From: Campylobacter concisus
GTDB taxonomy: Bacteria > Campylobacterota > Campylobacteria > Campylobacterales > Campylobacteraceae
Length of the DNA: 64,000 nucleotides
Assembly: GCF_003048595.2 (NCBI RefSeq)
Contig: NZ_CP049270.1
Location: 434,001-498,000 of the forward strand
Reading direction: 5' to 3'
In this document: piece by piece, positions 54,958-63,626 of the stretch
How the letters are laid out: every line of letters starts with the position of its first letter
Position numbering within the stretch: the stretch's first letter is position 1
Program-made: the position numbers and the translations under genes
Notes under the pieces: generated by a model
The model's input: only the letters and a program-made list of their open reading frames with translations
What the model was told of the DNA's origin: nothing
The model's database searches: none

Positions 54958-57792
54958 TTACGCCTTTTCTATGCGGCATAGACCGCCTTTTGTTTCTGGA
55001 ATTTGAGTGACTATATCGTAGCCGTAGTTGGTGACGGTATTTGCGCTCTCGCCTACCGTATAAGGCTTCGTGCCGTCAGGGAAATTGCCCGTCATATCGA
55101 CGCCCTGCATGTATCCAGCCCAGTGAAACGGCAAGAAAATCATATCAGGCTTGACCGACGGTACGATTCTAGCGCGTACCTTGATTTTAGTGCCTTCAGG
55201 CGAATGAATCCATACGAAATCCCAGTTTTTAATGTCGTGTTTAGCCGCAAGCTCAGGGTGGATATCCGCAAACATCTCAGGCGTGATACGCGACAAATAC
55301 ATACTAGCACGCGTCTCCATGCCCGCGCCGCTAAAGTTTACGAGACGAGCCGTGACTAGATTTATCGGGAATTCTTTCGAGAAGTCCTTACTTAACTGCA
55401 AGCTCTTATATTTCGTAAATACGCGGTAGTGGTTCGGCTTATCCTCAAAGCTCGGATACTTCTGCGCAAGGTCTTGGCGCTGCGAGTGGATAGGCTCTCT
55501 GTGCTGCGGTATCTGATCGACGAAGGTCCAAACTACCGCTCTAGCTCTTGCGTTGCCGTACGGAGCGATGCCCTTTTCCATGCATTTTTCGGCGATTATG
55601 TTGCTAGCGTCGGTTGCCCACGTCGCTCCCATTTTTTCGCGCTCTTCATCAGTTAGCGTGATGCCTAGTATCTTTTCGATGTTATCTTTTTTGATCTCCG
55701 GATATCCGCCGCTTTGAGCGCCGCCTACAGGCGCGCTACCGTCGGCCGCTAGCTGATTTACGCCGTTATGCTCTAGGCCAAAGCGGTTTCTAAAGCCCAT
55801 GCCGCCTTGCATTACCGGTTTATTTATATCGTATAAATTTGGACTGCCCGGGTGCTTTTCCGTCCAGCAAGGCCACGGCAAGCCGTAGTATTCGCCGGCT
55901 ACCTCGGTACCCTCTTTGCCCATTAGCGTTTTTTCGTCAAATTTATCCCAGTTAGCTTGATGGCGTTTTAGGCGCTCCGGCGTCCAGCCCGTTAAACCGA
56001 TGCTTTTTACGATGCTAGCGATCTCGCGAGTAGCTGCTTCAGGCCACTCGATCTTGCCTTCAGAGTCTCTGATCGTGCGAGTTAGCTCATCGTAAAAGCC
56101 TATTCTCTTTGCAAGCTCAAATAAAATTTCTTGATCGGGCATACTCTCAAACAAAGGCTCTACAACCTGGCTTCTCCACTGGCCGCTGCGGTTTGTAGCT
56201 ACGACCGTGCCGCCACCCTCAAACTGCGTTGCCGCAGGTAGTAGATAGACGTCGTCTTTTTTATTTGTTATAACGCCGGCATCGTTTACAAACGGGTCAG
56301 CCAAAACCAAAAGTTCGAGCCCGTCAAGGCCCTCTTGTACTTTTGCTTGTTGCGCTGTTGAAGTTATACCATTGCCGATGACGATTAGCGCTTTTAGGCT
56401 ATCGCCTGCGTTTTCTATCGCATCGTTTCCGTTTTTACCGTCAAGTACGCCAGCCCACCAACGAGCTAGCGTAAATCCAGGCTTCGTCATCCACTCTGGT
56501 TTTACGTAGTTGCCCTTTAGCCACTCGTAATCCACCTGCCACATTTTGGCGAAATATTTCCACGTAGCTTCGTTTTTAGGATAGTATCCGGGCAAGCTAT
56601 CGGGCGCGTTTGCCATATCGCTAGCACCTTGTACGTTATCATGACCGCGCAAGATGTTACAGCCACCGCCGCTTACGCCCATATTTCCTAGTATTAGTTG
56701 CAGGATCGGAGCGATACGAGTGTTTGAGCTACCTATGGTGTGCTGAGTTAAACCCATCGCCCAAACAACTGATCCCGGTCGGTTTTTTGCAAAAACTTCG
56801 GTTATTTCTTTTAGCGTCGCAGCAGGTACGCCGGTGACATTCTCGACCACTTCAGGCGTCCATTTTGCGGCCTCTTTACGGATCTCGTCAATGCCGTATG
56901 TGCGGTCTTCTATAAATTTCTTATCTTCCCAGCCGTTTTCAAAGATGAGATTCATCATACCGTACATAAAAGGTATGTCCGTGCCCGGGCGAATTTGAGC
57001 GAAATAATCAGCCTTAGCCGCAGTTCTCGTGTATCTTGGATCAACCACGATTAGCTTCGCGCCGTTATTTTCCTTCGCTTTTAGAAAATGTCTGAATCCT
57101 ACCGGGTGATTTACAGCCGGATTTGCGCCGATTATAAAGATAGACTTCGCGTTTTGGATATCTCCAAGGTGATTAGTCATAGCTCCATAACCCCACGTAT
57201 TCGCCACACCGGCGACTGTTGCGCTATGTCAAATTCTTGCTTGGTGATCTAGGTTGTTCGTCCCAAACATCGCAGAGAATTTACTGATGTAATAGCTCTG
57301 CTCGTTGCTATCTTTTGCTGAGCCCAGAAACATAACTTGCTCCGGGTTTTTTTCGCGGTAAGCTTTTAGTTTGGCGCCGATCTCGTCAAGCGCGTCTTTG
57401 TAGCTGATACGTTTCCATTTGCCGCCTACTTTTTTCATCGGGTATTTTACGCGGCAATGAGAGCGCACCATATCGATGACATCGCTGCCCTTACAGCAGT
57501 GACCGCCCGCGCTCACCGGGTGATCTTGAGCTACCTCTTGGCGTACCCAAACGCCATTTTCTACCTCGGCTAGCACTCCGCATCCCACGGAACAAACCGT
57601 ACAGATAGTTTTTACGATTTTAGAGTTTGGAAACGGATTTGCCATCTCTTCTTTGGTCGCGCTTCTAGTTACGCCGCTAGCAGCCAGTCCGCTCATGCTG
57701 CCCGCAACGCCCGCTAGCGCGGCCATTTTTAAAAACGATCTTCGCCCGACTGCGTTTGAGTGGGGCATAAGACGTAAATTTGCCTCAGACAT
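54958..57792 (-). CDS. fdhA: Formate dehydrogenase catalytic subunit, Tat-exported selenoprotein
   Basis: This is one 944-residue molybdopterin (W/Mo) enzyme, read through the TGA at 57229-57231 as Sec188 in LDHQARIUHSATVAGVAN. A twin-arginine signal (GRRSFLKMAALAGVAGS, about residues 16-32) sends it to the periplasm. The [4Fe-4S] ligands are Cys64, Cys67, Cys71 and Cys99 or Cys100. It oxidises formate to CO2 for respiration. Uncorrected, it splits into a 187-residue piece and a 749-residue piece beginning at a GTG. Upstream on the same strand come the small Tat-signal protein and a TorD-like chaperone. Confidence 0.95.
57201..57215 (-). promoter_or_regulatory. Candidate bacterial SECIS hairpin in fdhA mRNA
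   Basis: Starting 13 bases after the UGA, TCGCC and GGCGA form a 5-bp stem around GGTGT. Position and loop match the fdhF hairpin in this window. Confidence 0.72.
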
Positions 57793-57814
57793 ATTTATCC
57801 TTTCTTAAATTTTA

Positions 57815-57991
57815 TTATTTTGCTTGTTCGTAGTATAGATCCCAGTTTTTGCTTCTTTTATAAAGCACTTCGGTCTTTTTGCTTTTACCGTATTTTAGGT
57901 TTGACGCCGCTGCCGTCGCTACTCCGGCCGTAGCCGCTACCGCTCCGACTAGCCCCGCCTTTTTTAAAAATTCTCGCCTATTTTTTTGCAT
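57815..57991 (-). CDS. Small twin-arginine-signal protein of formate dehydrogenase loci
   Basis: This 58-residue protein is little more than a Tat signal, MQKNRREFLKKAGLVGAVAA, followed by an Ala-rich stretch, a basic segment and the tail KNWDLYYEQAK. It matches the short 'formate dehydrogenase region Tat target' proteins that precede fdhA in many epsilonproteobacteria. Its role is unknown; an accessory subunit or assembly helper is possible. It overlaps the end of the TorD-like gene by 14 bases and ends 22 bases before fdhA. Confidence 0.88.
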   Translation of the reverse strand: MQKNRREFLKKAGLVGAVAATAGVATAAASNLKYGKSKKTEVLYKRSKNWDLYYEQAK

Positions 57992-58703
57992 TTTCTTCCT
58001 CCATAGCTTTTAGCTTTCTCACTCGGTTTTTTTGTCTTCTTATAGCCTCAGATCTTGAAACTCCGTCCAAAGTCTTTTTGTTTTCGCCGTGATTTACAGG
58101 ACGCGGCGCGCTTAAAACTACGCGCTCAAACTCGATAAATCCTTGCAGTAGTACTGCGACGTCTTTGTAAATTTCGCTACTTTCGTGATTAAAAAGACTC
58201 TCTATAAACTCATCGACGTTTGGATTTATGACCTCTTTAAAAAGCTGCTCCTCAAGCTCGCCGTATAGCTCCAGCTCGCTCTCTCGCGCGATAAATTCAC
58301 TCATCAGCGCAAATAGAAAGCCCACGTTGTCTTCGTTTTCTTTAAATTTAGCCTCGTCGCGTCTAAGGTCGGTGCGGGCTAAAATTTTACGCACTTTCGC
58401 GCAGGCATGCCCGACCTCATAACCCTCGTCGTAGTACGATAGCGAGTTTCTAAGCGGACTTGGCGGAGCGTGGAAAATTTCATCGAATTCATCCACTAAA
58501 TTTTGCGGATTTTTCTCGTCGAATTTTGCCTGTATGCGCATTATGGCAGCGGCCGATTCCTCGTTTAGAGCGTGCGCTGCGGCAAGGCCTAGCATCGCGT
58601 TTACGCCTGCAAATCTATCGGCGTCTTGGCTAAAAACAAAAAAACGCGAAAACAGCGAGTAGTAAAGCCCGCGTCCCGCCGCAAATTCGCCCTTGCTAGT
58701 CAT
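57978..58703 (-). CDS. TorD-family chaperone for formate dehydrogenase
   Basis: This 241-residue helical protein matches TorD/NarJ-type chaperones: GRGLYYSLFSRFFVF near the N-terminus, an acidic central part containing LLQ and DEVGHACAKVR-like text (here DEGYEVGHACAKVR), and a basic tail. Such proteins hold the Mo/W enzyme and its Tat signal until cofactor loading is finished. Position as first gene of the fdh unit on the minus strand agrees with C. jejuni. The individual partner is presumed to be FdhA and perhaps the small Tat protein. Confidence 0.83.
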   Translation of the reverse strand: MTSKGEFAAGRGLYYSLFSRFFVFSQDADRFAGVNAMLGLAAAHALNEESAAAIMRIQAKFDEKNPQNLVDEFDEIFHAPPSPLRNSLSYYDEGYEVGHACAKVRKILARTDLRRDEAKFKENEDNVGFLFALMSEFIARESELELYGELEEQLFKEVINPNVDEFIESLFNHESSEIYKDVAVLLQGFIEFERVVLSAPRPVNHGENKKTLDGVSRSEAIRRQKNRVRKLKAMEEENAKK

Positions 58704-58824
58704 CGCCTTCCTTTATCATTTTTGTCTATTTTTTGATATTTTTTTCGATCATGAAACTATACTACTTTTTGGCTTACTTCTTATACTTAAAAAAAAATAA
58801 ATTAAAAAAATTAATATATGCTTA

Positions 58825-58845
58825 AATATGCCTTAGTTGCATATT
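58825..58845. promoter_or_regulatory. Palindrome upstream of the fdhA unit, candidate operator
   Basis: AATATGC, 7 bases (CTTAGTT), then GCATATT, the same half-sites and spacing as at 51682; the right flank ACTTA is also identical. It lies about 122 bases before the TorD-like gene. The rest of 58704-59004 is AT-rich and non-coding. Confidence 0.6.
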
Positions 58846-59004
58846 ACTTACGGCGAATTTTAGGGGATAAAATAAATATGAAATTTCCGCATATATATTG
58901 TATTTACGCTTCATTTTGATATTTACTTTTAACTAGGCTCTTTTAACGGGCGTTAAACGAGTCTAAATTTAAAATTTGAAGCGAAATTTGCAAAATTTCG
59001 GGGC

Positions 59005-59958
59005 TCACTCAAGCCCCAAAAACGCTTCCTCGTCAAATTTAAAATAAATATTTTCGCCGACGTTAAAATTTTGCGAATTTGCCGCCAGCGTTTTAATCAA
59101 AAAGTCGCCGACTCTGATTTTCACCAAAAGCTCTTTGCCAAGATAGAGCGAAACCGAGTGCAAAATACCTTCAAGATAGCCTTCTATCGGCGTTTTACTC
59201 AGCATTATTTTGCCTGGGTTTATGGCGATCTTTACGGCGCTACGCAAATTTGGCGGCAAATTTACGATCGCGTTTTCGTCAAATTTCAAAACCCCGTCTC
59301 GCGCGTCGAATATATTTTTGTATTCGAATTCGCACACGCGCCCCTTGTGCAAAAAGACGTTTTCTTCGGCGATCGCGGTTAGCCATTTATCGTCGTGACT
59401 AGCGATCACAAAGCCGCAGCCGTATCTTTGCCGCATGTAAAGCACCGCCTTGCCGAAAAGCTTTGATGTGCCCACGTCCACACTATTTGTCGGCTCGTCG
59501 AGTAGATAAAGACGCGATCTAAGCGCCAAATTTAGCGCAAAACTAACGCGCTGCGTCTGTCCCGAGCTAAGCTCAAAGTGACGCTTGTTTAAAAAGCTCT
59601 CGTCAAGCCCGACCAAATTTAACGCCTCGCTCGCCCTTTGCTCAAATTCCGCCAGCACTCCGCGGCTTTTTAAAACGGCCCTAAAGTTTTCCCTCACGGA
59701 GCGTTTTAAAAGCGCGGGTTCTGGTAGCAAAACGCTAATGTCGCGCAGTAAATTTAAGCTAGGCGCACTGCTTCCCCACAGCCGCACTTCGCCGCTAGTT
59801 GGCTTTTGTAAAAACGACATAACTCGCATCAGCGTGCTTTTGCCGCTGCCGTTGCTGCCCGTTAGCGCGGTGATTTTGGTGACGTCGATATCAAGGCGCG
59901 GGATGTTTAAAATCTCGCTCGCGCCGTAGTTTAGGCGTAAATTTCTAACGTTTATCAC
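59005..59958 (-). CDS. tupC: Tungstate ABC transporter ATP-binding protein
   Basis: This 317-residue ABC ATPase has Walker A GSNGSGKSTLM at about residues 34-44, the signature LSSGQTQRVSF near 125, and Walker B LYLLDEPTNSVD. A C-terminal beta domain (about residues 240-317) resembles the TOBE-like metal-oxyanion domain of molybdate ATPases. The start is GTG, which overlaps the stop of a 33-codon open frame. Codon use here is GC-rich like the fdh genes, unlike most of tupB and tupA. A GGGGCT/AGCCCC hairpin overlaps the stop. Confidence 0.9.
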   Translation of the reverse strand: MINVRNLRLNYGASEILNIPRLDIDVTKITALTGSNGSGKSTLMRVMSFLQKPTSGEVRLWGSSAPSLNLLRDISVLLPEPALLKRSVRENFRAVLKSRGVLAEFEQRASEALNLVGLDESFLNKRHFELSSGQTQRVSFALNLALRSRLYLLDEPTNSVDVGTSKLFGKAVLYMRQRYGCGFVIASHDDKWLTAIAEENVFLHKGRVCEFEYKNIFDARDGVLKFDENAIVNLPPNLRSAVKIAINPGKIMLSKTPIEGYLEGILHSVSLYLGKELLVKIRVGDFLIKTLAANSQNFNVGENIYFKFDEEAFLGLE

Positions 59959-60056
59959 TTTGCGCCTTTCTCGTTAAATTTAAATAAAAGGCTCAAATTT
60001 GACGCGCCCAGCCCGCTTTTTACGAGCTTAAAATTTTCAAATTTATCAAATTTCAT
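59955..60056 (-). CDS. 33-codon open frame bridging tupB and tupC
   Basis: The 33-residue frame starts MKFDKFENFKLVKSGLGAS and ends NEKGAK. Its ATG overlaps the tupB stop (ATGA) and its TGA overlaps the tupC GTG (GTGA). No start or stop interrupts it. Such double overlap suggests that ribosomes finishing tupB restart here and carry on to tupC. The peptide is basic and has no membrane helix. It could be a translational relay only, or a real small protein; I do not recognise it. Confidence 0.5.
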   Translation of the reverse strand: MKFDKFENFKLVKSGLGASNLSLLFKFNEKGAK

Positions 60057-60745
60057 TTATCCAGCCTTTTTAGCGCGTGTATCGCCAAATTTACCGCAAA
60101 TGCGATAAAGATGAGCACCAAAGCCAGCGCGATACCCATCGCAAACTCGCCTTTGTTCGTCTCTAGCGACACCGCGGTCGTGATCGTGCGGGTAAAATAT
60201 TTGATGTTGCCACCTATCATCATCGCAATGCCCACTTCAGCCACGATTCTGCCGTAGGCTGTGGCGATAACTACCATGAGAGCGTAGCGCAACTCATAAA
60301 GCACGCAAAAAACTAGCTTTGCTGGCGCAAGGCGTAAATTTAGGATAGTTAGATAGTGCTTTGTCTCCATATTTTCAACCACGCTTGCAGTAAGCGAGAT
60401 GATGATAGGAAGGGCTAGCACAAACTGGCCTAGCATGACCGCTTTTAGTGTAAAGAGTAAATTTAAGCTGCCAAGCGGTCCATTTCTCGTGATAAACGCA
60501 TATAAAATAAGGCCGATCGCAACCGTTGGCATGGCAAGAGCTGTGTCACTTAGAAGGCGTAAAATTTTGCGGCCTTTAAAGTCGTAAAATCCAAGTGAAA
60601 AACCAAGTGGAAAGCCCACTAGAACGGCAAAAAGTATCGACACGCTTGATGTGTAAAGGGTAGCCTTGATGGCTGAATATGTTTCAAGATTGCCGTTTAA
60701 AAGTAGATTAAAGGCTTCTGCAAAGCCGTGAAGTAAAAAATCCAA
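60053..60745 (-). CDS. tupB: Tungstate ABC transporter permease
   Basis: This 230-residue permease has five or six membrane helices and the ABC-interaction loop in AYGRIVAEVGIAMMIGGN (EAA-like, about residues 162-180). It is the membrane partner of TupA and TupC. Together they import tungstate, the metal Campylobacter prefers for formate dehydrogenase. It is divergent from tupA (73 bases between starts). GC content falls to the Campylobacter level within this gene. Confidence 0.9.
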   Translation of the reverse strand: MDFLLHGFAEAFNLLLNGNLETYSAIKATLYTSSVSILFAVLVGFPLGFSLGFYDFKGRKILRLLSDTALAMPTVAIGLILYAFITRNGPLGSLNLLFTLKAVMLGQFVLALPIIISLTASVVENMETKHYLTILNLRLAPAKLVFCVLYELRYALMVVIATAYGRIVAEVGIAMMIGGNIKYFTRTITTAVSLETNKGEFAMGIALALVLIFIAFAVNLAIHALKRLDK

Positions 60746-60788
60746 TTATTCTTTCCTAGCATATTTCTTAAGATTATTTTAAATGTGC

Positions 60789-60794
60789 TATAAT
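60789..60794 (+). promoter_or_regulatory. Probable -10 element of tupA
   Basis: TATAAT with upstream TGTGC (extended -10-like) lies 25 bases before the ATG, followed by AAAGGAG. A GCATATTTCTTA at 60759-60770 resembles one half of the fdh palindrome. Confidence 0.6.
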
Positions 60795-60818
60795 ATCACA
60801 ATTTTTTAAAGGAGAAAA

Positions 60819-61637
60819 ATGAAAAAGATTATTTTAGGCTCACTAGCAGCCGCAGTTTTGGCGTTTGGCGCTGATAATGAACTAATCATGGCGACTACAA
60901 CAAGTACAGATAACACTGGCTTGCTTGACGCGATCTATCCAGTTTATAAGGCAAAAACAGGCGTTGATATAAAATGGACAGCTGTTGGCACAGGCGCTGC
61001 ACTAAAGCTTGGCGAAGACTGCAACGCTGACATACTTTTCGTTCACTCACCAAAAGTTGAGAAAGAATTTGTAGAAAAAGGTTTTGGCTTAAAAAGAAAT
61101 GCCGTAATGTATAATGACTTCGTCGTTATCGCTGATAAATCAATCGCTGATAAATTTAAAGGTAAAGATATAAAAGAGAGCTTTGAGCTTATCAAAAAAG
61201 ATGGTATCAAATTCTTCTCACGTGGCGATAAATCAGGCACAGACAATAAAGAAAAAGGCATCTGGAAAAAGATCGCTGGTGAAGTCCCTGAAAAAGACGG
61301 CTGGTATATGCAAACAGGCCAAGGTATGCTAGCTACGATAAATGCTGCTGCTGAGCAAAAAGGCGTTACATTTACTGATCGTGGTACTTACATTAAATAT
61401 GAAGCAAACCAAAAAGGTCATCCTGAGATGGTCATCATCAACGAGGGCGACAACGATCTTAAAAACTTCTACTCTCTAATCGCAGTAAATCCAAAACACT
61501 GCCCTAAAACTGACATCGAAAATGCAGAGAAATTCATAAAATGGGCTACAAGCGAAGAGGGTCAGAAATTTATAGGTGACTTTAAGCTACTAGATAAGCC
61601 GCTTTTCACGCCTGACGCAAACAGTCGCAAAAACTAA
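60819..61637 (+). CDS. tupA: Tungstate-binding periplasmic protein
   Basis: This 272-residue binding protein begins with a Sec signal peptide (MKKIILGSLAAAVLAFGA, cut near residue 18). The mature start has ATTTSTDNTGL, the TTTS motif typical of TupA tungstate binders. It captures tungstate for the TupBC pump. It is read divergently from tupB, as in C. jejuni. The neighbouring W-dependent formate dehydrogenases explain its placement. Confidence 0.94.
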   Translation: MKKIILGSLAAAVLAFGADNELIMATTTSTDNTGLLDAIYPVYKAKTGVDIKWTAVGTGAALKLGEDCNADILFVHSPKVEKEFVEKGFGLKRNAVMYNDFVVIADKSIADKFKGKDIKESFELIKKDGIKFFSRGDKSGTDNKEKGIWKKIAGEVPEKDGWYMQTGQGMLATINAAAEQKGVTFTDRGTYIKYEANQKGHPEMVIINEGDNDLKNFYSLIAVNPKHCPKTDIENAEKFIKWATSEEGQKFIGDFKLLDKPLFTPDANSRKN

Positions 61638-61682
61638 TTTTCGCGCGTTTAGGTCAAATTTGACTCTACTCGCGCAAATTCA

Positions 61683-61704
61683 GGTGCGCTTTGCGCCCTT
61701 TTCT
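61683..61704 (+). terminator. Terminator after tupA
   Basis: GG-T-GCGC, TTT, GCGC-CC form a hairpin with one bulge, followed by TTTTC. It sits between convergent tupA and the methyltransferase gene. Confidence 0.6.
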
Positions 61705-61716
61705 TATGGAAGCATC

Positions 61717-62679
61717 TTAATAGCTTAAAATATTAAATAAATTTGAATGTACGCTATCTCTAGCTTCGTTAATATTTTTAATCGCCAAATTGGCGTATTT
61801 TTCCATTTTTTCAATTCCTATAAAATTTCTATCTGTTTGTATGGCGGCTACAGCTGTTGTTCCGCTTCCAAGAAAAGGATCGAGAACAATATCGTTTCTG
61901 TCAGTGTATAGTTTAATTACGCGTTTAGCTAACTCAAGCGGAAACATAGCCGGATGATCGCTATTTTTTCTTACGCTTGATATTTCCCAAATTTGCCTGT
62001 AACCCCACTCCTTCCATTCTTTTTCAGACAACCTATCTCGATTTACGGTATATTCGCCAGGTTTCCAAAATACATACAAATCCTCACTTTCGCTTACAGC
62101 CTTCAAAGTATTAGTCGTCCAGCGGCTATTTGCCCATGCTGGATCCTTTTTCCAAATTCTTTTATCGTATAAATACAGACCTACTTCATAAGCATAATCC
62201 TCCAATCTAGCGCCGGATAATTTCACTCTTGTTCCTGTAGAATATCTTCCCCCACGGATGTTATTACCGTTCAGTCTTCTATCTATAGTTTGCTCGCTAC
62301 AGTTTAGAAGCGCGGCTAGTTGGTTTCGATTATAATCAGGATAATTCGACTTAGCTTCAAGAATCATCTCTAAGGTAACGGCACATTTGCGGTTAGACGG
62401 GTTTAGTCCCATGATTTTAGGCATATTTACATCTTTAAAAGCAAGAATATCCGCAATATTAATAACTAAAAAGCCGCCGGGCTTTAAAATATCAAAATGG
62501 AGCTCTATTACAGATTTTAATAAAGATTGCCAGTCATCATATGTTAGCCCTTCTTCATAGTCTTTACCTAAAAAATATGGAGGCGACCAAAACGATAGGG
62601 ATATAGACTCTGGAGAAATTTTTTTTAATAATTTACATGAATCTCCGCAATATACAGAATTAATATGCAATTTATTCAT
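61717..62679 (-). CDS. Type II DNA methyltransferase (N4-cytosine type)
   Basis: This 320-residue enzyme has the catalytic motif SPPY (SFWSPPYFLG at about residues 30-39) ahead of the SAM-binding motif DPFLGSGTT (about residues 265-273), the beta-class order. SPPY is typical of N4-cytosine methylation. Between the two lies a helix-turn-helix-like stretch NRNQLAALLNCSEQTIDRRLNG (about residues 117-138). It starts 3 bases after the restriction gene stop. It should protect the host from the adjacent nuclease. AT content and codon use differ from the GC-rich DNA on both sides. Confidence 0.88.
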   Translation of the reverse strand: MNKLHINSVYCGDSCKLLKKISPESISLSFWSPPYFLGKDYEEGLTYDDWQSLLKSVIELHFDILKPGGFLVINIADILAFKDVNMPKIMGLNPSNRKCAVTLEMILEAKSNYPDYNRNQLAALLNCSEQTIDRRLNGNNIRGGRYSTGTRVKLSGARLEDYAYEVGLYLYDKRIWKKDPAWANSRWTTNTLKAVSESEDLYVFWKPGEYTVNRDRLSEKEWKEWGYRQIWEISSVRKNSDHPAMFPLELAKRVIKLYTDRNDIVLDPFLGSGTTAVAAIQTDRNFIGIEKMEKYANLAIKNINEARDSVHSNLFNILSY

Positions 62680-62682
62680 ATT

Positions 62683-63564
62683 TTAAATTTCTACTTCAGA
62701 GACACGCCAGTTGTCAATTTGTTTCAATATATCAAAAGAAACTCTGGCTCTAATTTTTCTAGTGTCTTTGTTTTTGTCATCTTTGCCTGGAAAAAATAAC
62801 TGCGGATACTTTTTTAAATAATTTGGCTGATGAGTTAAAAGTATGCCATTTGGAATTGATGCAATTTTTATCTTATGTATAGGTTGGCCTATGTTATTCC
62901 CTTTATCAAATATCATTTTATATACTGGCTTAATTACAAATGTAATCAATGGAGCGACCGTTCCGTCGCTTAGGACATAAATTGGAGACAAGGAACATGA
63001 GAAATTATGTGCTTTTCTATTGCCTTTGGCTACAATATTATTATTTATTAAACCAATATCGATCGCATTCCAGTTTCCCGATCCGGATATTTGATTGGGA
63101 GACATAACCGCATGATTAAAATCATCTCTTGGGCCTGCAGATTTTATATCAACAAATACCCAAATAGAATCGGTGAAATTTAAAATTTGCTCAATTTTTG
63201 GGCTAGAAATAATACAGCGATCATCTGACCCTGACGGTATCCCAGAATCTTTTATTCTAAAATTTGCAGAAAAATACCTTAAGAGTTTATTGCCAAAAAC
63301 TTGCTCTCCAACTTCAATCCAAGGATATTGATCACCCTTTGGAGAGCGTCCACGATCTAAAGGTGGGTAATTTTTCCAAAATGAGTATAAATAAGACGCT
63401 TCATTGTAATCTCTCTGAATTTCAGGTAAATATAGATCAATAAAATGACATATTTCCTTCATAATAAAATACTCTATATTTATTAAATTTTTATAATTTT
63501 TTTTATAAAAATCGACAGCGCGTTGATATAAATCAAATTGATCTCTTGCATACTGCGTAAACAT
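62683..63564 (-). CDS. BglI-like type II restriction endonuclease
   Basis: This 293-residue protein matches, as I remember it, the BglI nuclease along its length: YPPLDRGRSPKGDQYPWIEVGE, then FTDSIWVFVDIKSAGPRDD with the catalytic D-x-K, then SPNQISGSGNW and SPIYVLSDGTVAPL. BglI cuts at GCCNNNNNGGC. Specificity here is inferred, because small changes could alter it. The gene is first in the pair and the methyltransferase follows at once, so nuclease and protection are co-translated. No controller protein gene is seen. Whether this exact protein is active is untested. Confidence 0.78.
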   Translation of the reverse strand: MFTQYARDQFDLYQRAVDFYKKNYKNLINIEYFIMKEICHFIDLYLPEIQRDYNEASYLYSFWKNYPPLDRGRSPKGDQYPWIEVGEQVFGNKLLRYFSANFRIKDSGIPSGSDDRCIISSPKIEQILNFTDSIWVFVDIKSAGPRDDFNHAVMSPNQISGSGNWNAIDIGLINNNIVAKGNRKAHNFSCSLSPIYVLSDGTVAPLITFVIKPVYKMIFDKGNNIGQPIHKIKIASIPNGILLTHQPNYLKKYPQLFFPGKDDKNKDTRKIRARVSFDILKQIDNWRVSEVEI

Positions 63565-63626
63565 TACTAAACCTTCCTAAATTTTAATATTTCACTATTA
63601 TATCGTTTTTTTAATGGCAATATATA

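Noticed and set aside
57208-57228. fdhA as two separate genes, with the second beginning at the GTG near 57207
   Set aside because: The GTG lies inside the Sec region of a conserved catalytic domain and the frame runs through without a shift; the second piece alone would lack its iron-sulfur domain.
60759-60770. A complete copy of the fdh palindrome before tupA
   Set aside because: Only one half (GCATATT) is present; the matching AATATGC is not found 7 bases away, so it was mentioned only as a half-site.
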